Assembly (NCBI GenBank): GCA_013399855.1
Contig: VXAY01001955.1
Span: forward strand, 66,504 to 130,503
Source: Oxyruncus cristatus
Lineage: Eukaryota > Chordata > Aves > Passeriformes > Cotingidae
Direction: 5' to 3'
DNA length: 64,000 bases
Positions within the stretch are counted from its first letter, which is position 1; each line of letters begins with the position of its first letter. Under the pieces are notes generated by a model. It saw only the letters and a list, made by a program, of their open reading frames with translations, did no database searches and was not told the DNA's origin. The position numbers and the translations under genes are program-made. Below are positions 60,781 through 64,000 of the stretch, piece by piece.

Positions 60781-61303
60781 AAGTTTAAAGGGCAACATTC
60801 AACCAAAATAAAAAATTCCACAAAGCATTGACTTACCACATTCTAACCCATTCAACCTGGTGAAATCCAACCCATCAAGCTTTAAGTTACCCAAAATACT
60901 AAGAAAGGAGATTAGGAGAAGAAGAAGAAGTAAAGAAAGAGAGACAGAGAGATTATAAGTACAACCCCTAGATCCAGCATAGATCCAGCTACCAGGAGTC
61001 CAGGAACATGGCAGGGTCCAAACAATATGGAAAGCACATGTTGCTGTTTTTATTTGCTCTGTCCCTCCTGTGCTCACACCACTCCACCCCCACGTGGGAC
61101 TTCCAGCCCACAGGCCATTCTGGAGCTCCAGATCAGGGTGAGGGGCAGTGCTCCCAGGCTGCCCAAAGAGATTCCGAGGGTCTGGGGTATGGGACAGGGC
61201 ATCACCTCACTTTCATGAAATTCGACCTGTCCCTTCCCCGTCCATGCATGCTCACTTGAGTTGGTCCAAGACAATAATTAAGATGATAATCCAGTGCCTC
61301 ACA
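60781..61303 (-). mobile_element. Solo retroviral LTR (same family as 31337-31873)
   Basis: Same order of landmarks and same orientation as the copy near 31 kb. It starts TGTGAGGCACTGG (minus strand), with a GC-rich U3, a TATA-like ATAAAAA at about 61046-61052 (minus), then 'ggatctagg' and a T/C-rich segment, ending near CCCTTTAAACTT. The final CA end is unclear. A gaagaagaag microsatellite at 60919-60931 is specific to this copy. No internal genes and no clear target duplication. Confidence 0.7.
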
Positions 61304-61739
61304 GTGTCCCTAAGGTAAGTTCCCGATTCCACTAAAATGAGAATTTGAGCTCATTTAAACTGAACGGGATTTTTAGTTCCCAAAGTGGTGTTACCTTGGC
61401 ATGATTTTCCATGCAGCTATTCTGTCTGTTTTATAGTATGGCACAGGCTATTTTTATTTCTCTGTGTTGGAGGCTGTTCACTAATATTTTGTGTCTTCTG
61501 GACAGTCAACCTTTGTTTTACCATGAGACTCAGAGTATCCCTTTAATGTACTAATAATCTCTGGAGCTACAGAAAGGTATTTACTGCAACTAAGCGAGAA
61601 CTAAGTAGTAGAGATAATTACAGAAGTAGGTGTATGTTTGATTAAAGCATGGAATTCCTGTTGCCTGAGAATTTTTGCCAATTCAGTATTTCATGAGGCA
61701 AGAACAAAATGCGGTCAAATCCATTATGAAAGATAGAGG
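61304..61739. other. Non-coding stretch between two LTRs
   Basis: No gene or repeat recognised. Confidence 0.5.
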
Positions 61740-62410
61740 TCTTTAACGCCGACCGCGTTATCAGGAAAGGCTCAGACTCGCCTTTTGGGTTCGGAAGGTT
61801 AGTAGTCTCTTGGAGACACTCACCAGCCGCTTATTTATTGATGGTATGAAGGAGCGGGTAGTGAACCCAAGGAATTGGAGGTGCAGAGAGACGCAGCTCC
61901 TGCAAAGTCCTCCAGGCAAATCCGGGGGAGGTACAAAGGTTTGGGTTTATATAGGGTTGTAGAGGGAAGGTGCTAGAACTTGGGATGGGCTTAACATATA
62001 TGGAATTGGGTAGGATGGGTCAGGTACAAACAAGGGAATTATAGGAGGGAATATTATAACAAGGGGTGGTTGCAAACCATATTAGGAAAATGGTGCAATG
62101 CAGCAACAGAGAACCAATCAAAAATTAGGAATAAACTATGGATAAAACTGGGGGAAAAGAATTAATAAACTGGGGTACAGACACTTATAACATGCATTAA
62201 CATGACTAATACATTGGATGCTTTTAGTAAAACTCTTCCGAAACAAGTATAAGTCCAAAAACAGCGAGGTAGTTCTTCTTCATAGGTTGTATGTCTCATA
62301 AAGTGCTTCATGCATTCTGCTTGGCGTAGAGAGCGTTTCTCCATCTCTCCCACTGCTCCTTGGAGATTTTTCCATCTCCGACAGGTCTTAAATATTTTGT
62401 GCATCGCAAA
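61740..62410 (-). mobile_element. Retroviral LTR, possibly with adjoining internal sequence
   Basis: On the minus strand there is a TATA box (CTATATAAACCC, at about 61946-61957). About 115 nt downstream is a polyadenylation signal AATAAA (61834-61839), followed by a CpG-rich end (ACGCGGTCGGCGTTAAAG), the U3-R-U5 order of a retroviral LTR. The 80-codon open frame at 62162-62404 lies upstream of the TATA box, in U3 or at the end of the internal region; I do not recognise its product. Exact termini and target duplication not found. Confidence 0.72.
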
Positions 62411-64000
62411 AGCAAATACAGTTAATCCCAGATAGAAATCTTCTCAAAAATATTTATTAATTATTTTGAATCAGCTTCAAGACACAAAAGCATTTTGTCT
62501 AATCTTTTCCCTATTTACAAGCTTGCAAAGAAGCCCACAGCTGAAACATCATCTGATTGGTAAATAACACATTAGTGAAAGTAAATCCTTTAACAGAGAA
62601 GCCATAAGAGATATTACACAGTTTTGATTGTGTCTTATTGTGTCTAATGAATATATTTTGCTTGTTTAAGCATGAAACTAAAAAAGTTGCATGTCTAGAT
62701 TTGAGGTTCTCTGTCATCCAGACATAGTATAGGATCACAGGGATACCAATGATCACAACCTGACCCTAGATGGACTCACTAGAAGCATGTATACTAGGTG
62801 CAAATGAAGACATAGGGTAGCTGTTCCCACTGAATTTGAAATCTAATCTGCTGTAATGTCAAAGGAGTAGATGAAGGTCTGAGGTGGCACTGTAACTAAA
62901 CATGCAAGGAAGATATTTTTCTGAATAATGTAACTGAGAGATGCTTCCTAAAACAGGATTTGTACAGGAATTGGCAAATATGTATCAGTAAAAGTACTGT
63001 GTTCTTTATGGAGTGTCTTCTTGAAAGTATTACTGCCTTCCTTAGGACCCCTGTAACTCATACACACTCTTAGATCTGTATCACCTATATCACTTCTCTG
63101 TTGTTTGAAACTTGAGTACAGTTGCTACATTGCAAGTCCTGGCTACCTAAGGAAATAGAGTAATGTTTCTCCTTAGTTTTTTAGGATGTAGATAAAAGCT
63201 ACTGAATATAATTGAAGTCACAAGGTGCAAGAGATGAGAGAAGCAGATTCCAGGTGGCTCTGGCTTGATATCAGATGGATCAAAAAATACAGCTGACTAT
63301 CCTGGTGTGAAACAGGCAGAGCTGATTTATGACTTATTGCCTGACTTAGTACACTCAGGAGCTCTTTCAGGATAAAGCTATTTCATAACAATGTGATTTG
63401 TTAGCATCAATTTTAACTTTATCTCATATGTAATCTGAAGGTCATTTGTAAAATGGGGTCTTCGGCTGAGAGTAGATAGAACAATCATCTCTCCAGTTCC
63501 CTCAAACTTAAGTCTTCTTTAAGGTAAGTTCAATAGAATGAACACAGAGCTACAACACGGTTGGCAGGAGCCTCTAAAATAGCTGTAATGGCTGCTGATG
63601 TTTCTCTCAAACTCCAAGAAAATTCCTGACTCGGTGTACTATATTATTTTGTGTAGGCTTGGGGAAACTCCATCTTCCCACTCGAGCTGTTATCACTAGC
63701 CTCCAGAGAAATATTTAGCATGGCCATATCTGACAGTTTACCAAAAGGGACCTTTATTTTTTTGTCTCATATGAGGAATGTGAGCCACTGTGACAGTGGC
63801 TGCATGCTTTGCCATTTCTGAATAACTAATGCTCGGTCAACAATAAACAAAACACAAATTGTTACAGCTTTATGAAGCAAATGATAGAGTAACAGTTAAA
63901 AACTTAACAATAAATAATTGTTAAGAGCTCCATTCAGTTAAATTGCATTTTTTTAAGTGTCAGCATTTTACACAATAAAGCACTCTAGCACAGATGGTGA
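62411..64000. other. Non-coding stretch to the window end
   Basis: AT-rich, with no exon chain, RNA gene or transposon recognised. Confidence 0.5.

Noticed and set aside
31337..61303. The two related LTRs as ends of a single provirus
   Set aside because: 29 kb apart with a host gene between them, no gag, pol or env, and too diverged from each other for a provirus pair.
1..64000. CRISPR arrays, bacterial operons, tRNA or rRNA genes
   Set aside because: Nothing of these kinds was seen. The repeats, splice sites and base composition are those of a vertebrate nuclear genome.

Overview
The window is nuclear DNA from a bird. It is AT-rich and gene-poor. Its interspersed repeats are CR1 LINEs with the typical tandem-octamer 3' ends, plus several retroviral LTRs of kinds common in bird genomes. 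No bacterial-type features (operons, ribosome binding sites, CRISPR arrays, insertion sequences) were seen, and I recognise no tRNA or rRNA gene. The species cannot be fixed from the sequence.

The one host gene I can support is on the minus strand, from about 56.5 kb down to 33.4 kb. I reconstructed 13 coding exons by hand. All twelve introns are GT-AG, and codon phase is kept across every junction. They give a 544-residue, largely alpha-helical/coiled-coil protein from a Kozak-context ATG at 56408 to a TAA at 33421. I do not recognise the family. Two points remain open. An exon-like segment with an in-frame stop lies between exons 6 and 7 (39287-39376). The 3' end is also uncertain, because there is a good internal donor at 33455 and an exon-like segment at 32733-32810.

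Layout. 1-29 kb is intergenic or intronic AT-rich DNA with CR1 copies at 0.7-2.2 (+), 12.8-13.4 (-), 16.5 (+), 17.2-17.8 (+), 22.1 (-) and 24.2-26.2 kb (-), a 27-N gap at 26.3 kb, and a probable LTR at 27.8-28.6 kb. 29.4-32.4 kb is a nested block: an old minus-strand CR1, a younger plus-strand CR1, an LTR, and another CR1. 33.4-56.5 kb is the coiled-coil gene. Its introns hold a solo LTR (36.7-37.3), a fragment of a non-CR1 LINE (42.77-43.38), and two abutting LTRs (45.1-46.05). 56.5-64 kb is non-coding, with a second copy of the 31-kb LTR (60.8-61.3) and another LTR (61.7-62.4).

The most unusual element is the LINE fragment at 42.77-43.38 kb. It is CpG-rich, has an uninterrupted reading frame of almost 190 codons, ends in a C2HC zinc finger, and is followed by a perfect TTCG-loop hairpin. 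It is not CR1. It looks like the C-terminus of LINE families that are widespread in invertebrates and fishes, so it is a candidate for a recent or horizontally acquired retrotransposon in this bird lineage.
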